From assembly GCA_031772625.1 (NCBI GenBank), contig CM062815.1:607555918-607619917 (forward strand): a stretch of DNA of 64,000 bases, in the 5' to 3' direction. The notes under the pieces were generated by a model that saw only the letters and a program-made list of their open reading frames with translations, was not told the DNA's origin and ran no database searches. The stretch comes from Pinus tabuliformis. Taxonomy: Eukaryota; Streptophyta; Pinopsida; Pinales; Pinaceae. Below, in pieces: positions 32,301 to 43,923 of this stretch. Both the position numbers and the translations under genes were made by a program. How positions within the stretch are numbered: position 1 is the stretch's first letter; each line of letters opens with the position of its first letter.

Positions 32301-32885
32301 GAGTTGAACCTGTAAATTTAAAAGTTACAATTGAGGGCCCAACCTTCAACTCCGCTAGAATTGAAGGAACAATGGGTGACCACTATCACAGAAGCAATAG
32401 CAGTGGTGGATAGTGTAGTAGCAAACTACACACAGTTGTTTGAACAGTCATTTGAGGTCCTGACAAGATTGCAGGAGGACCCCAATATACAGAGGCTAGA
32501 AATGGAAGCGCGTGAGATACAACATCGCTATGATGAAGTTAAGGGCACAACGCGAACCGTCATGCTCACACAGAGACTAGCCAAGCTGCAGGAGGCCAAT
32601 TAGCTGAAGGAACAGGTGGACGTTGCGTTGCACAAGGAAGCAGTGTTGAAGGCGAGACTAAAGCCCTGGATGGAGGAGGCTTATGTAGTGATAGGAAATA
32701 TCTAAAGAAAGCTTGTGAATTTGTAGGAAACACAACAAAAGCTTCAGGCTGACAGCGTAGGAGCAGTGACTGAGGAGACAGTGGAAGATGCGGAGCAGGT
32801 GGTAGTTCAGTGCACGGCCGATGTTGTGGTCATATGGGTCGAGTTAGAAGGGCTTCATGCATATATCTTTGTGCCTACCGAGTGA
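29362..32885 (+). pseudogene. accessory coding region of element A, about 1,000 codons, function unknown
   Basis: Between integrase and 3' LTR. A first readable piece (29370-29630, LALHVVERRHGTINY) is followed by a long reading of about 1,000 codons from about 29800 with a handful of frameshifts and some 25 stops. N-part: acidic and Lys-rich (29885-30253). Middle: PYLVAEQLMCRIIDANTGM (about 30370), GYLWLEELIPITDRLIHW, then NWSDYLCGEFLVNYREAQEL (about 30890), resembling a plant mobile-domain-like or transposon-associated helical domain. Then a Lys-rich linker KKKEEAKLKMAQLAKKRKK (about 31385), and a C-part (31590-32885) rich in Ala, Glu, Leu and Gln that looks like extended coiled coil. That it was once one protein is inference from the near-continuous reading on one strand. 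No catalytic motif seen. Confidence 0.6.
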
Positions 32886-32904
32886 CTCAAGCTCGAGTCA
32901 CGAT

Positions 32905-32920
32905 GATTGTGTTGGGGGCC
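32905..32920 (+). promoter_or_regulatory. polypurine tract of element A
   Basis: GATTGTGTTGGGGGCC precedes the 3' LTR. Its G run fits a polypurine tract. Confidence 0.55.
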
Positions 32921-33896
32921 TGTTGGGAGCAGGATCCCCCAAGGGTAGTTTTGGGGCTAAAAGCTCATGTTTGAGTCAAATTTTGTAATAAACTCGTAAA
33001 TACTCCACATTTTGTGGTCGCAGAGTGTGAAGGTGTCATGTGTCATAAAGGGTAGTCCGCCCTTAGTTTTGTAACGTAAAGTCGGCTGTAAGAGATCTAC
33101 CCATTGTCTGCAGACCATGGGATTGTATAAAAAGAGCTAAGCTCTAAGTAGTTTTAGAGACAAAATAAATCATGTGGAAGAAAGTTGTAGCTCTGAAGTA
33201 GAAGTATAAGTTTCAGGTCATAGTGTAGGTAGAGGCTCTACAACTGAGTGCGTAGAGACCTAGGGTGGAAGTCCGCAGCTGAGTGCGTGGATCCCTGCAG
33301 TTATGTGTGCAGGGTGGATAGAGTCTGTAATCACTTGGAAGACATTAATAAAGAGAAGTATTCTGCTATTTTTGGGTCTTGTTCTGATTAAAGCATCTTG
33401 TCATTTTATTCATGAATTTCCTTTATAATGCTTATGTGGTGCATGATTTTATATAATTATGTTGGATAAATGAACGGAATTAATAATATATGTTTACGTG
33501 GTGCTAACTGTGACTATCTAATAAGACAAGTAAGACTCTTAAGATAACTTGACAACCTATGCAATACGCTGCCTCAGCAACGCGAAAGTATCTAGATCAA
33601 GGGTTAAGGCTGTGTGAAGGTCGATCGTACCCATTTGTAGAGGTATTGAAGGGTGGAATAAGGGGCTAGTCTGGCCAGCCCTAGAGCTAAGTGACCTGCG
33701 TGAAGGTAGGGATAGAGGGAATTAACCGACATCACAACCATCTCAGGGTGCAGAAACTTGGTTCTAGCATCCCCCCATACTGCTTTGGGTGAGACTTCGG
33801 TCCATTCTTCGTGGGTTGATGCTGAAAGGGCCAAAAGTGTAGGGATTTGTTTGGCTAATTAACACTGAACCTGGGTCAGGACCCCTCAAGCCAACA
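32921..33896 (+). repeat. 3' LTR of element A
   Basis: 976 bp matching 5056-6031. TATA at 33126-33132. Flanked on the right by GGAAA against GAAAA on the left of the 5' LTR. Confidence 0.93.
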
Positions 33897-34006
33897 GGAA
33901 AATAATAAAATAATAGTTAAAATAATAAATTAAGAGTTATGAATTTATAAATAAATAATAAAAGAAGTAAACTACTTTTTATTGTATTTTCAACTTATTT
34001 CCATAA

Positions 34007-34095
34007 ATGTTTACTCAAATTTCAAGTGTAGACACACATTGGATGCATAATTAAATTCCACATCCAATGATTACCCACCCTGCACACTTCTCAGT
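34007..34095. repeat. half copy of the palindromic repeat near 4632
   Basis: Shares the string of words CAAATTTCAAGTGTAGACAC, GGATG, AATTAAATTCCA and ATTACCC with 4632-4700. It sits between A's 3' end and the chromovirus remnant E, so A may have inserted near or into a repeat of this type. 33903-34006 is very AT-rich, with nothing else recognised. Confidence 0.4.
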
Positions 34096-34099
34096 GGTC

Positions 34100-37000
34100 C
34101 AAAGTGCTTATATTGCACCTTGAACTACTTTATTGCTTGATTCTAGAGTGCGATCTACTGCCAGTACACATTGGTTCTAGTTGGAAATCTCCATTGGGTT
34201 CCACCTATATCACAAACCATTCAATGATATGATTAGCATCATTTAAATACTTCTTAAGCAAATAAATTTGAAAAAAATCATATATGTTCATTGTGGGTGG
34301 TAAGGCCAATCTATAGGGCACTGGCCCACTCTTTCCAAGATCTAAAATGGCCCACAAAATCTAGGTGCCAACTTAGCACAAGACCCCACATTAAGTTATA
34401 TCTTCCTTAGTATTATGTGGAGGTATACATGCTCTCCCACTTGGAATTTTTTATGCATCCTCTACAGGTCAACATAACTCTCTTTCCCATCTTGATTTGA
34501 CTTCAAGTTTTTCCTAATCTTGGTCACTTCCTTTACTATTTCGTTCAACATGTCAAGTCCATGAACTACTATGCTTACTGGGTCATCCCAACTGATATGA
34601 GTGTTGCCTTTTCAATCATACAATTCCTCAAAGGGACTCATCCACAGTGACTCTTGATATCCGTTGTTGTATGAAAAATCCACCAATGGTAGGAAATATT
34701 CGCACTTATTTAGCTAATTCATGACATACATTCTCGGCATGACCTCTAAAATTTTTTTCACTCTTTCCATTTCACCATCTATCGAGGGATGATAAATGCT
34801 ACTCAAAATCTATCTGGGTTCCAAAACCAAAAAATGATGGCCTCCAAAACTTGGAAGTGAATTTGGCATCCTGATGTGAGATAATATTGTTACTATACAC
34901 CATGAAACCTAAATATTTCCTTCATGAATACTTAATCTGTATCAATGCCCTTGTGAGTGGACTTGACAACTATGGGGTGATTTTCCTTACTTTGCTTGTC
35001 CACTACCACCATAATGGCATCATGTTCATTGGTTGGGTTCAAAATTCTATAATTAAGTCCATAGATATAACTTCCCACTTCCATTCAGGAATAGGAATTA
35101 GTTGCAACAATCCTATTAGGTGCCTACATTCTACTTTAACTTGTTGGTATTCTAGAAACTTGGTGATATATTCCTTCTTCAATCCTTGCCAACAATACTT
35201 TTTCTTTATGGTTGTTATCATCTTCTAATAACTAGGATGAATTGAGTAAGGTAATTTATTAAACTCATCCATGATGAGCCTCCTTACTTCAGTTACTTTA
35301 GGCACATACTTTTTGTTCTAGAAAAACAACATACCATCATTACTGAGTTTGTAGTTGTTGCCCACCAATTCATCTAGTTCCTTCTTAAAATAGTCCTTCA
35401 CATGATAGTGATTCTCATTATGTAGAAATGCCTCTTTAATCCATGCTTTGATATTAGTTTCACAACTTCTCACTACTGCTACATGAACCACTTATAGGCT
35501 TGTACTAAGTGCATCTACTACCTTATGTTCCTTTCCTTAAATATTTTTTTTATCTCAAAATCGAATTCATTGATCAAAACCAACTACTTGGATTGTATAG
35601 AAATTAACTTAGGATGGTCAAAAAAGTATCTCAGTACTCCATGGTCTATCCTCAACAAAAAATTTATCCCCAACAAGTAATGCCTCCACATTTTCAAGGT
35701 GTGTACTATTGCTACAGGCTCTAAATTTTGGGTAGCTTAATGCTTCTCATGTTTATTTAGTTTCCTTGATTCTAGAAAATCACATGTCCTTCTTGCATCA
35801 AGACTCCACCTAATCCTTCCTTACAAGAATCGACGCAAGATAGGAATTCCTTCTATGCATCTTTTAATGTCAAAATAGGTGCGCAACTGACTAATTTATT
35901 AAGATGCTCAAAATTGGCTAGACATTCTAGTTTCCACTAAAATTTGACCCCTTTCCTTCACAAGGAAGTGATTGGATTCCCAATATTATATGAGCCGTCG
36001 ATAATATATAGCTAATCTCGTGAAGAAACTGAGTTCCATGACATTTTGGGGAGTGGGCCAATCTATTATAGCCTTTATCTTTTCAATATCCATAACCACT
36101 CCTTCCTTTGATATAACATGTCCCAAGTAGTGAACCTGATTTTAGAAGAACTTGCATTTGTTGATTATTTCATACAACTTATGCCCCCTTAGTAATTGTA
36201 ACAATAATTTTAGGTGTTCTTCATGCTCTTCTCTAGTTTTTGAATACACCAAAATTCCATCCACGAATACCAACACAAATTTGTCCAAATAGGGTTTGAG
36301 GACATTGTTCATCAAGCACATGAATGTGGCTGGTGCATTCATAAATCCAAATGACACCACTACAAAATCATAGTGGCCATATCTCATACTAAAGGCTATT
36401 TTGTGGATATATTCATATTTAATATGGACGTGATGGTATACAAACCTCCAATGTATTTTCAATACTCTAATACTCATCTTAGCTAACCAAATAACCCATC
36501 GGTTTTTGGGAAAATGTAATTTTTCTTCACTGTAGGTTTGTTTAGATGTTGGTAGTTGATGCATAGTTATAGTGCACTATCCATTTTCTTGACATATAGA
36601 ATTAGGGCTCCCTAGGGTGGTATTCTAGTTCAAATGTATCCTTTATCCAAAATCTCTTTCAATTACATCTTTAAATCCACAAATTTAAGCATGCTTATGT
36701 GATATGGAGCCTTTGTTGTTGGCACTATTCTAGGAATTATTTCAATGCTAAAGTCAATATCCCTCCGATGTGGTAATCTCAGTATTTCCTTTGGAAATAC
36801 ATCATCAAATTCCTTTAACACTAGGTTACTTTCCAATATGACTTCACTTCTTTCCAATTTCCTGGTCATGTGGATTGCATACAACACACATCATTTCCTA
36901 TTGCATCACTCATAGTTATTTTATTTAGCATGATTGATTTCATTATCCCCTATAGAATCTCCTTCTCACTAACGTCGCTAAGGTACTCTAGTGACTTGCT

Positions 37001-37841
37001 ATAGTAATCAATATTGGTTTTGTTGATTTCTAACCAATCCATGCTAATTAAAACATCATCTGACCACAAGGGTGGGAAGTTGAAAGCAACTGAAGTGGAC
37101 ATGTGACTCATTTCCATAGGGCATGACTCCACCATGTCTATCACCCATCTTTTTTTCCTTGCGACGAACTAAACCAACCATGATTTTTCATGGGTTTTCT
37201 TTTGCAAATCACATTTCTCTACAACCTTCAAGATGATGTAATTGAAATTAGAACCCAAGTCAATTAAAATTGAAATAGGTTAGTTAATGACCATACCTTC
37301 CATTCTCATGACTACAGATTGTTGGTCTACCTACCTGTTATCCAATCCAGTGTAAATTTGTGCTATATTCTAAAGCCACATCATTCATTGTTGCCACTTC
37401 TTGTACACTATACAAATTTATACCAATATATTGTTGCTAAGGGTAGTTCCTCTCTAGATGTTTTTCTTCATAACTCCAACACTGTACAAGCTCCTTTATA
37501 AACCCTTCAACCTATTATGTTCTATTTTGTGGCCTCGTTTTTACTAGTCATCATGAAATTTTGTTGATACTCATTCTTAGTTGCAGTGGTTAACTTACCA
37601 TTCCTCCCTCCTTTCTTATAAACTAAGGATTTTATCACTTTTCCTTGGAATTTTGTCTTATATTTATTCTTCCAGTCTATTTAGACTTTGGACTTGTGCT
37701 TGGATTATTCATAGTAGTACCTCATCTTTTGGATGGTGTCCTCTAGTGTTTTTGACTCATAACAGTTTATTATGCCATAGTAAGCCTACATAAATCCATT
37801 TAGATACCTATGGATATTTACTTTCTAATCCTTAATGTAAG
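34100..37841 (-). pseudogene. gypsy element E (chromovirus-like) polyprotein, heavily decayed
   Basis: Minus-strand remnants in order: gag end/linker (37840-37150), protease (SMDWLEINKTNIDYYSKSLEYL, about 37060-36985), RT N-part (LKEFDDVFPKEILRLPHRRDIDFSIEI, 36887-36663), RT core (SFGFMNAPATFMCLMNNVLKPYLDKFVLVFVDGILVYSK, 36400-36230), RNase H pieces (35870-35640), integrase (WQGLKKEYITKFLEYQQVKVECRHLIGLL, 35190-35090; PEWKWEVISMDLI) and C-terminal pieces to about 34300 (GSCAKLAPRFCGPF, PYHPQ). Dozens of stops and frameshifts. The RT box reads FVDG instead of FVDD/IDD, so the second catalytic Asp is lost. RT wording resembles chromoviruses, but no chromodomain could be read. Boundaries and LTRs not found. 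Confidence 0.75.
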
Positions 37842-38802
37842 CGTTACAGGTCTATTTGGGCACATTACTCTAGCTCATTAAGTGCTTTCATCCATGAGAG
37901 TTTCCAGTTTCAAATCCTGCTGAAGTGCTTCCCTGGGTCACCAGTGCACCCCTGGTTAGGGGTAAGTGCTTTGCAGAGTAGGTAGCCTCATTCAAGGCTG
38001 CATTGTAGATCATCTAAACCCACTCAAGCCTATGCTGGGTGAGAATTCTTGAAATTTTCATTGGATCCTGAGTATATTCCTCCTTTCTGGAGCCTTCTAG
38101 AAGGAACCCAACTCCTATCCTATCAAGATAAGCTCGACATAGGATAGTCTTGGATCATCTAATCCTCTATCCTCTCATCCCTTTGAACATGGAAACTAAT
38201 CATCCAATTATGGAAAACCATTCAATGCCATATTAATGACAAAACCACTTGCATTCATCTATAAATTGGCCTCCCATCATAGAGTCAGGGGGCTTGGATT
38301 TTATAGAGAAATATTGTTGGTTTAGAGACTTGAAATCATTGTTGAAGTAATGTTATGCTACTGGATTGATGTTGCTATTTGTGTGATAAGGGCTCGGACT
38401 AAGCTGGATGAGTAACACAAGATCGAACCACAATGGGTGTAAATTCTCCTTCTATCAATCAATAAAGTTGTTTGTTCATTTTCCAATACTTTTGTCTATA
38501 TCTATGATGAACATATGTTCAAATGTTGTTGATTCCATATGTTTACAATAAATAGATCATATGCTTTGATTGTTGTCGTCTTCTGTTTATGTTGGTAGGT
38601 ACCTATTGAACAAATTCAGTTTCAGCGGGAGTGATGGGAGTAACTCAAAGGAGATCAAAGGAAGCGAAGGATCACAAGTAGGTTCTTTTATCTTATCCAT
38701 TTATTGTAGGAAATGATTAAACATCTTTACTTCAGTTGTTCTATTTCTAACTACCCACTTAGGGAAGATATACTTATCCGTAGGTATAAATTCTGTATAA
38801 CA
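37842..38802 (+). repeat. 5' LTR of element F
   Basis: 961 bp. Begins CGTTACAGGT (TG decayed to CG) and ends TGTATAACA three bases before the PBS. Matches 62440-63263 up to TTTATGTTGGT (about 38612). Lacks about 80 bp that the 3' LTR has near its start (62470-62550). TATAAAT at 38260-38266. Confidence 0.82.
38260..38266 (+). promoter_or_regulatory. TATA box of F's LTR
   Basis: CTATAAATTGG context, conserved at 62928-62934 in the other LTR, with AATAAA-like CAATAAAG about 200 bp downstream (38459-38465). Confidence 0.5.
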
Positions 38803-38805
38803 AAT

Positions 38806-38823
38806 TGGCGACTCCGCTCAGGA
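38806..38823 (+). promoter_or_regulatory. primer-binding site of element F
   Basis: TGGCGACTCCGCTCAGGA. Sites of the form TGGCGACTCC are described for Ogre/Tat elements and attributed to tRNA-Arg (established knowledge, from memory). Confidence 0.7.
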
Positions 38824-39546
38824 ATGACCATCATTCCTGGTAGTTATCCCTTGTCTTAGCAGCACCAGTAGACTTTTCTTGAGTTCATTTACCTATATTC
38901 AGCCATTTTGAAGCTTGTTTGGTCAAAATGTGTGCTTATTTGTGTGCTGATACTTCTCTCTAACATCAATGCACTATTGTTCTTGACACATTGCTTTGCA
39001 GAGTAGCCTTAGCCTAGATACAGTGCTCTGCAATGCACTGTCTCCCACTCAAGGATGCACTAGTCCCTATCAAGCCAAAAACCCATCGTTTTGCTTGATC
39101 TTTTCCAAACTATTTCACATCTTGTTTGCTGAATGGTCAATGTTTCTCTGTCCCTAAAGTCCAAATTAGCATCTTTTCCATGCCCACTTTGGCTTTGTTT
39201 GTTCAATTTTTCTTTCTGTTTTCTTTATCATTGTCGAATCAATCCCAAAGTTAGCTTACATTGATTAGTCTTTACTTTTCTGAAAAAGAATTGTCATAAT
39301 GTCTTCATTTCTTTAAAAAAGAAACTATCGTAAAATCTTTGTTTCTCGTGAAAACCATTTATTGATCATTTGTGCATTTAGTTTCTTTATGTTCATCTAA
39401 ACATTAAAGGAATGAAAAGAAAAACATGCATAATGCATTTATAAGTTTGTTTGTGCTTGTAGGAATGGTATAGGGAAAGTTGCATTAGATGTGCTCTATT
39501 CTCTTTGTTTAAACATTTTGATTGCTCTATCCCTTTTAGTTACAGT
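38824..39546 (+). other. leader of element F, left part
   Basis: About 720 bp of T-rich sequence with no open frame of note. It continues at 53698 after copia G. Confidence 0.6.
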
Positions 39547-40028
39547 TGTAGGTTTTAACCCTATATAGAAATTACTTGCATACGAATTCTAAAACATAGA
39601 AAATAAACAATGCGAGAGCATAACACATAAAACACATATAGATAGAGATTTTCCCCTGGATCCAAAAATTGGGACTACCAGCTTGATTTTTCATTATTGT
39701 TCCTTTCAATGATACAATACATATTTATACATGTCGAAGCATCCAATACCATGGACCGAAAACCATCGCATCCAAAACCATGTGTGAAAATCATGCAAAA
39801 AACCATAGGTAGGTCCACCCAACCTAACATGGGGTCCAAAACCAAAATTTTTCGGGGCGCTGCCCCAGACCCCATAGAGTGGGGTTACCTGCACCCCTCA
39901 AACCCCCTGTGACTCCTCCCCCCGCCCCGCTACGCAATTGGCACAACGAAGGGGGGTCTCCACCCCCCTTCTAATCCCCCGGTTAACTACGTGGACTAGT
40001 CATGGAAAGAATATAACACAACCCAACA
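39547..40028 (-). repeat. 3' LTR of element G
   Basis: 482 bp, TGTAGG...CCAACA on +. Notably C-rich near 39890-39985 and holds CCATGGACC at 39749. Small frames on both strands (39675-39912) are not supported as genes. Confidence 0.92.
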
Positions 40029-40077
40029 TTCTCCCACTTATTGCTTTCTTTCCATAGGGGGCCACAAGAGAGATTAG

Positions 40078-40845
40078 TCATTTATCCATCCTTGGAATGC
40101 CCATTGTTTCTCTACACCAAGAGAACTTCTCAGAGATCACAGATTTTGTCAATGCATCTGCGGTATTCTTCAAAGTGTCCACCTTTACTAGCAACACCTT
40201 TTTGTCTTCTATCATATCCCTAACAAAGTGATACTGAACATTAATGTGCTTTGTCTTTGAATGATATGCAAGGTTCTTTGCCAATAAATTTGCACTTTGG
40301 CTCTCACAGTCTATCCTTATAGCTCCATGTACTAAACCCATATTTGAACACAATCTCTGCAACCAAACTGCTTCCTTGCTTGCATGAGTGGCTGCCATGT
40401 ATTCTGCCTCTATTGTTGATAGTGCCACTATAGATTGTTTCTTACTCATCCAACTGACTGCACCTCCAAATAGGTTAAACACATACCCACTTGTATATCT
40501 TCTCTGATCCAAATCTCCAACCCAGTCTGCATCAAGAAAGCCACGAATATCCAACACTTTGTCCAATCTTGGTCTTCCTTGGCAGCATAAACCATAATCA
40601 CTAGTGCCATGCAAATACTTGAAAACCCGCTTCACTGTTGTCCAGTGCTCCTTTCCTGGTTTTGACATAAACCTTCTCAATACTCCCACTACATGTGCAA
40701 TGTCTGGTGTAGTACAGACCATCACATACATCAAGCTATTGACTGCACTTGCATATGGAACACGAGACTTGTCCTCTTCCTCTTCTTTTGTCTTGGGACA
40801 CTGTTCAGCAGATAACTTTACACCTATAGGAATAGGAACCTTCAC
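40078..40845 (-). pseudogene. copia RNase H, element G
   Basis: 255 open codons: end of RT (VPYASAVNSLMYVMVC), then RNase H with GFLDADWVGDLDQRRYTSGY, SKKQSIVALSTIEAEYMAATHA (catalytic Glu in EAEY), IDCESQSANLLAKNLAYHSKTKHI and YHFVRDMIEDKKV, ending near PRMDK about 50 bp before the LTR. In frame after a stop at 40858-40860 with the RT piece. Confidence 0.88.
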
Positions 40846-40857
40846 CGGTTTACTGTC

Positions 40858-41178
40858 CTACATATTAAACCTCTGAAATATTGTCTCAACATACTTCCTC
40901 TGGTTTAACCAGAGCTTCCTCTTTGTTCGATCTATTATAATTTCCATGCCCAAAATATAGTTTGCAGCACCAAGATCTTTCATGTAGAATTTGGAGAACA
41001 AATGGATCTTCAAATCTTCGATAATTTCTTTGTCATTTGCAACCAACAACATATCATCCACATACAAGACCAGATAAATAACACGGTCACCAATTAATCT
41101 AAAATACACACAATGATCTTCTTTGCTTCTGGTGACACCATGTCCCCGTATAAATGTATCAAATTTTTGATACCACAT
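40858..41178 (-). pseudogene. copia reverse transcriptase, catalytic part, element G
   Basis: 106 codons with YLVLYVDDMLLVANDKEII (YVDD active site), FSKFYMKDLGAANYILGMEI and WLNQRKYVETIFQRFNM. Between it and the next piece upstream is a stop after SLYGLK at about 41190. Confidence 0.88.
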
Positions 41179-41322
41179 CCTTGGTGACTATTTTAACCCA
41201 TACAGAGACTTCTTTAACTTGCATACCAGTTCTTTCTTACCCTTCACCGCAAAGCCTTCAGGTTGCTTCATGTAGATCTCCTCTTCTAGATCCCTGTGAA
41301 GAAAAATTGTCTTCACATCCAT

Positions 41323-41619
41323 CTATTCTACCTCAAAATCAAAAGTAGCAGCAACAGGTAAAAGTAATCTAATAGAAGTTACCTTGGCAACAAGAGAAAA
41401 AATATCACCAAAATTAATTCCCAGCACCTGGGAATAACCTTTTACTACCAACCAATCTTTGTATTTGTCCACCTTTCCTTCTGCATTTGTCTTCTTCTTT
41501 AACACCCATTTGCTGCCAATGGGTTTGCTTCCAACTGACAACTCCACCAGATTCCCAAGCCTCATTTTTGTGCAAAGATGCCATTTCATCAACCATGGCC
41601 TCTTTCCAGAGTTTTCCAT
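41323..41619 (-). pseudogene. copia reverse transcriptase, N-terminal part, element G
   Basis: 98 codons: GSKPIGSKWVLKKKTNAEGK, DWLVVKGYSQVLGINFGDIFS, then a stop before [20 protein letters not shown], which continues (about 41322-41200) in the same frame. Normal copia RT N-terminus. Confidence 0.85.
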
Positions 41620-41623
41620 CCTT

Positions 41624-41995
41624 TCAATCTACTGCTTCCTTCACAGTTTTGGGATCATCATCAGTAATAGATAAAGCAAAATTTGAACAGAAAGTAGATG
41701 GACTATACCTTTCTGGCTGCCTTCTTTCTTGAACTGATGTTCTCACACCCGGAGTTTGTGGCACTTCATCTTCTGATTCCTCCTCTGGTGTAGAGTCTGA
41801 TTCTTCCTCCTTTAGCTCAAACTCTGTCTTCTTAAGTTCCTTTTGTTGGACTTCATATTTAATAACATCTTTCACCTCTCTGAACACCACATCTCGGCTG
41901 TACACAACATTCCTTGTTACTGGGTTCCAAATCTTATAACCCTTTAAACCATCCTTATACCTAATAAAGATGCACTTTTTAGATTTACTATCCAA
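41624..41995 (-). pseudogene. copia integrase C-terminal linker, element G
   Basis: 123 codons: KLDSKSKKCIFIRYKDGLKGY and VYSRDVVFREVKDV, then an acidic linker (EEESDSTPEEESEDEVP) and RRQPERYSPS. Joins integrase to RT in the polyprotein. Separated from integrase by a stop at about 42000. Confidence 0.85.
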
Positions 41996-41999
41996 CTTG

Positions 42000-42347
42000 G
42001 TTCATTTCTCCTCTGGAACATGTACATGTGCATCACATCCGAATACCCTCAGATGTGAAAGAGAGGGTTTCTTACCAGTCCATACCTCTTGTGGAGTCTT
42101 ATCCTCCAACGTTGATGAAGGTGATCTCTTGACCAGGTAACATGCTGTCTCCACTACCTCTGCTCAGAATTCTTATCCTAACCCAGCACCACTGAGCATG
42201 CTTCTCGCCCTTTCCATCAATGTCTTGCTCATTCCTTCTGCAACTCCATTTTGTTGAGGTGTATATGGAGTAGTCTTATGCCGTGCTATACTAAACTTCT
42301 TACAGAATTCTTCAAATTCCTTACTGCAAAACTCTCCACCATTATTT
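42000..42347 (-). pseudogene. copia integrase core, 3' half, element G
   Basis: NNGGEFCSKEFEEFC (second Asp region altered: the D of TDNGG reads N in RTNNGG), TPYTPQQNGVAEGMSKTLMERARSML (Glu kept), with stops after GLG, then CYLVKRSPSSTLEDKTPQEVW and FGCDAHVHVP. Starts where element H cuts the gene. Confidence 0.8.
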
Positions 42348-42352
42348 GTCCT
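42348..42352. repeat. target site duplication of element H, left copy
   Basis: GTCCT here, GTCTT at 51455-51459: one mismatch. Confidence 0.75.
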
Positions 42353-43923
42353 TGTTGGAAATAACACTGAGAGGGGGGGGGTGAATCAGTATTATTAAGT
42401 CAAATATTTTTATTTCACACCCAGATCATATACGCTACTTCAGTTAGAGAAAAACGCATATATACGTAACTTCATATAAGAAAACTCGCGTATACCATGC
42501 AGACTAATAATTTAATGTATTCTACAGATGTTGATCATTAATCTGTGCATCAGAGTCATATAAACAGTAACCAGGAATAGTAAAAATAGAGCAAAAGAAA
42601 ATCACACACAAGAACACAAGATATAATGTGGGAACCCAATGTGGGTGAAAACCACCTGCTGCAATTCATCTCTATCTTCTTTTAATTAGAAACTTCTTTT
42701 TACAATGATTTTGTACTGGTGCAGACTTATACCATTACGTAGGTTGCAACCTGCAGAGAGCTACAACCCTCTCTCATTCTCCAACTTCTCCTGGAAGGGA
42801 GCTACAACCCCCTTAGCTCTTGTACTAGCTGAGATACTAGTACGTAGGTGCTGACCTACAGAAGGCTACAACCTTCTCTTTTCTTCCAGGGACCACGTTT
42901 CATAAATTTTCAGACTGGATCCATGAATATCAAACAAACATCAAGTATATGTGCATCAACCAATCTCCTTTCCACAAACAACTACATAATCAACCAATAA
43001 CTTCTCAGAATGTTGTAACCAGAAAACAATACTAGAACCAGAAAACAATACTAGTAACCAGACACCAATGCTGAACCTAGAACACTGCAATAATCCACAG
43101 AAGCAGCTAAAACATATTTCAAGAGACGTACGCTACTTCACTCTTATAAACTTGCGTACATACGCAGCTGAAACAAGGTCAACCTGCGTATACGCTTTCT
43201 TCTCTTGCTGAACCTGTGTGTATATGTGCCTTTGCAGAGCCGAACCTGCGTACAGATATATAAAAGACAATTCACCCTTTACACTTAAACAGACTTCAGT
43301 TATACTCAGATTATCAGATTTATAGATCTAAGTATGCGCCGATTATAACAGATCAAATCACAAAAGGATATTACTATTCAAGCCTTGAGATCTCGACTGA
43401 TCAATAGAACTTATCTATCTTGTAATGCTCAGGTTCCTCCTTGATTCAGATTCAGCCACACAAACCAATCACTTGCACGTCTTCCGATATTCAATACATC
43501 AGATATCCCTTGCCTAATGATCTCCTTCCTCTTTTATAGTCTTAGGCCTTTCACAATACGACGGTCCAAAACCATAACAAACCAATACCATGGACCCAAT
43601 ACTTGGGATCAACACATCTGACGAGATACCATGGTCCAAAACCATAGGTTCAAGTACCAAGGACTAAATACCATGGACCAAAAATAAGTTCTCCCACATG
43701 TATGCGCCTTTCCATGCATGAATGTGCGTGCCTACGCATACGCAACTTTGGAACATCTAACCCGCGTGTATACGCGGCTTTATCATGATGAACCTACGTA
43801 TATATATTTTTCCTTCATTCTGAGAGCCTGAACTGAGATCTGTTACCAGAGTGAGTTGCCATCAAGGACAACACCTATGCCACACCTATGCCATAGCGCC
43901 AAACCTGTGTCATAATGCCAACA
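42353..43923 (-). repeat. 3' LTR of element H
   Basis: Begins TGTTGGAAATAA and ends GCCAACA on +. Contains an internal duplication (AACCAGAAAACAATACTAG twice, about 43019-43063) that the other LTR lacks, many GCGTATACGC-like words, and CCATGGACC words at 43588, 43629 and 43671. Confidence 0.93.

Larger units (their letters stand above)
5056..33896 (+). mobile_element. Ty3/gypsy element A (Tat/Athila-like), outer element
   Basis: Two 976-bp direct repeats, both beginning TGTTGGGAG, bound the element. The 5' flank GAAAA and 3' flank GGAAA are a 5-bp target duplication with one mismatch. Internal order is small ORF, gag, protease, second gag-like domain, RT, RNase H, integrase, accessory coding region. 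Elements B and C are inserted into it. LTR divergence is roughly 11 percent over the first 400 bp by eye, so it is much older than B. RT-RNaseH-IN order makes it gypsy. The tRNA-Asp-like primer site and lack of a chromodomain suggest the non-chromoviral Tat/Athila branch (inference). Confidence 0.92.

Noticed and set aside
39675..39912. Several 60-70 codon frames on both strands in G's LTR (also 53376-53759)
   Set aside because: LTR sequence open on both strands by composition. No domain.
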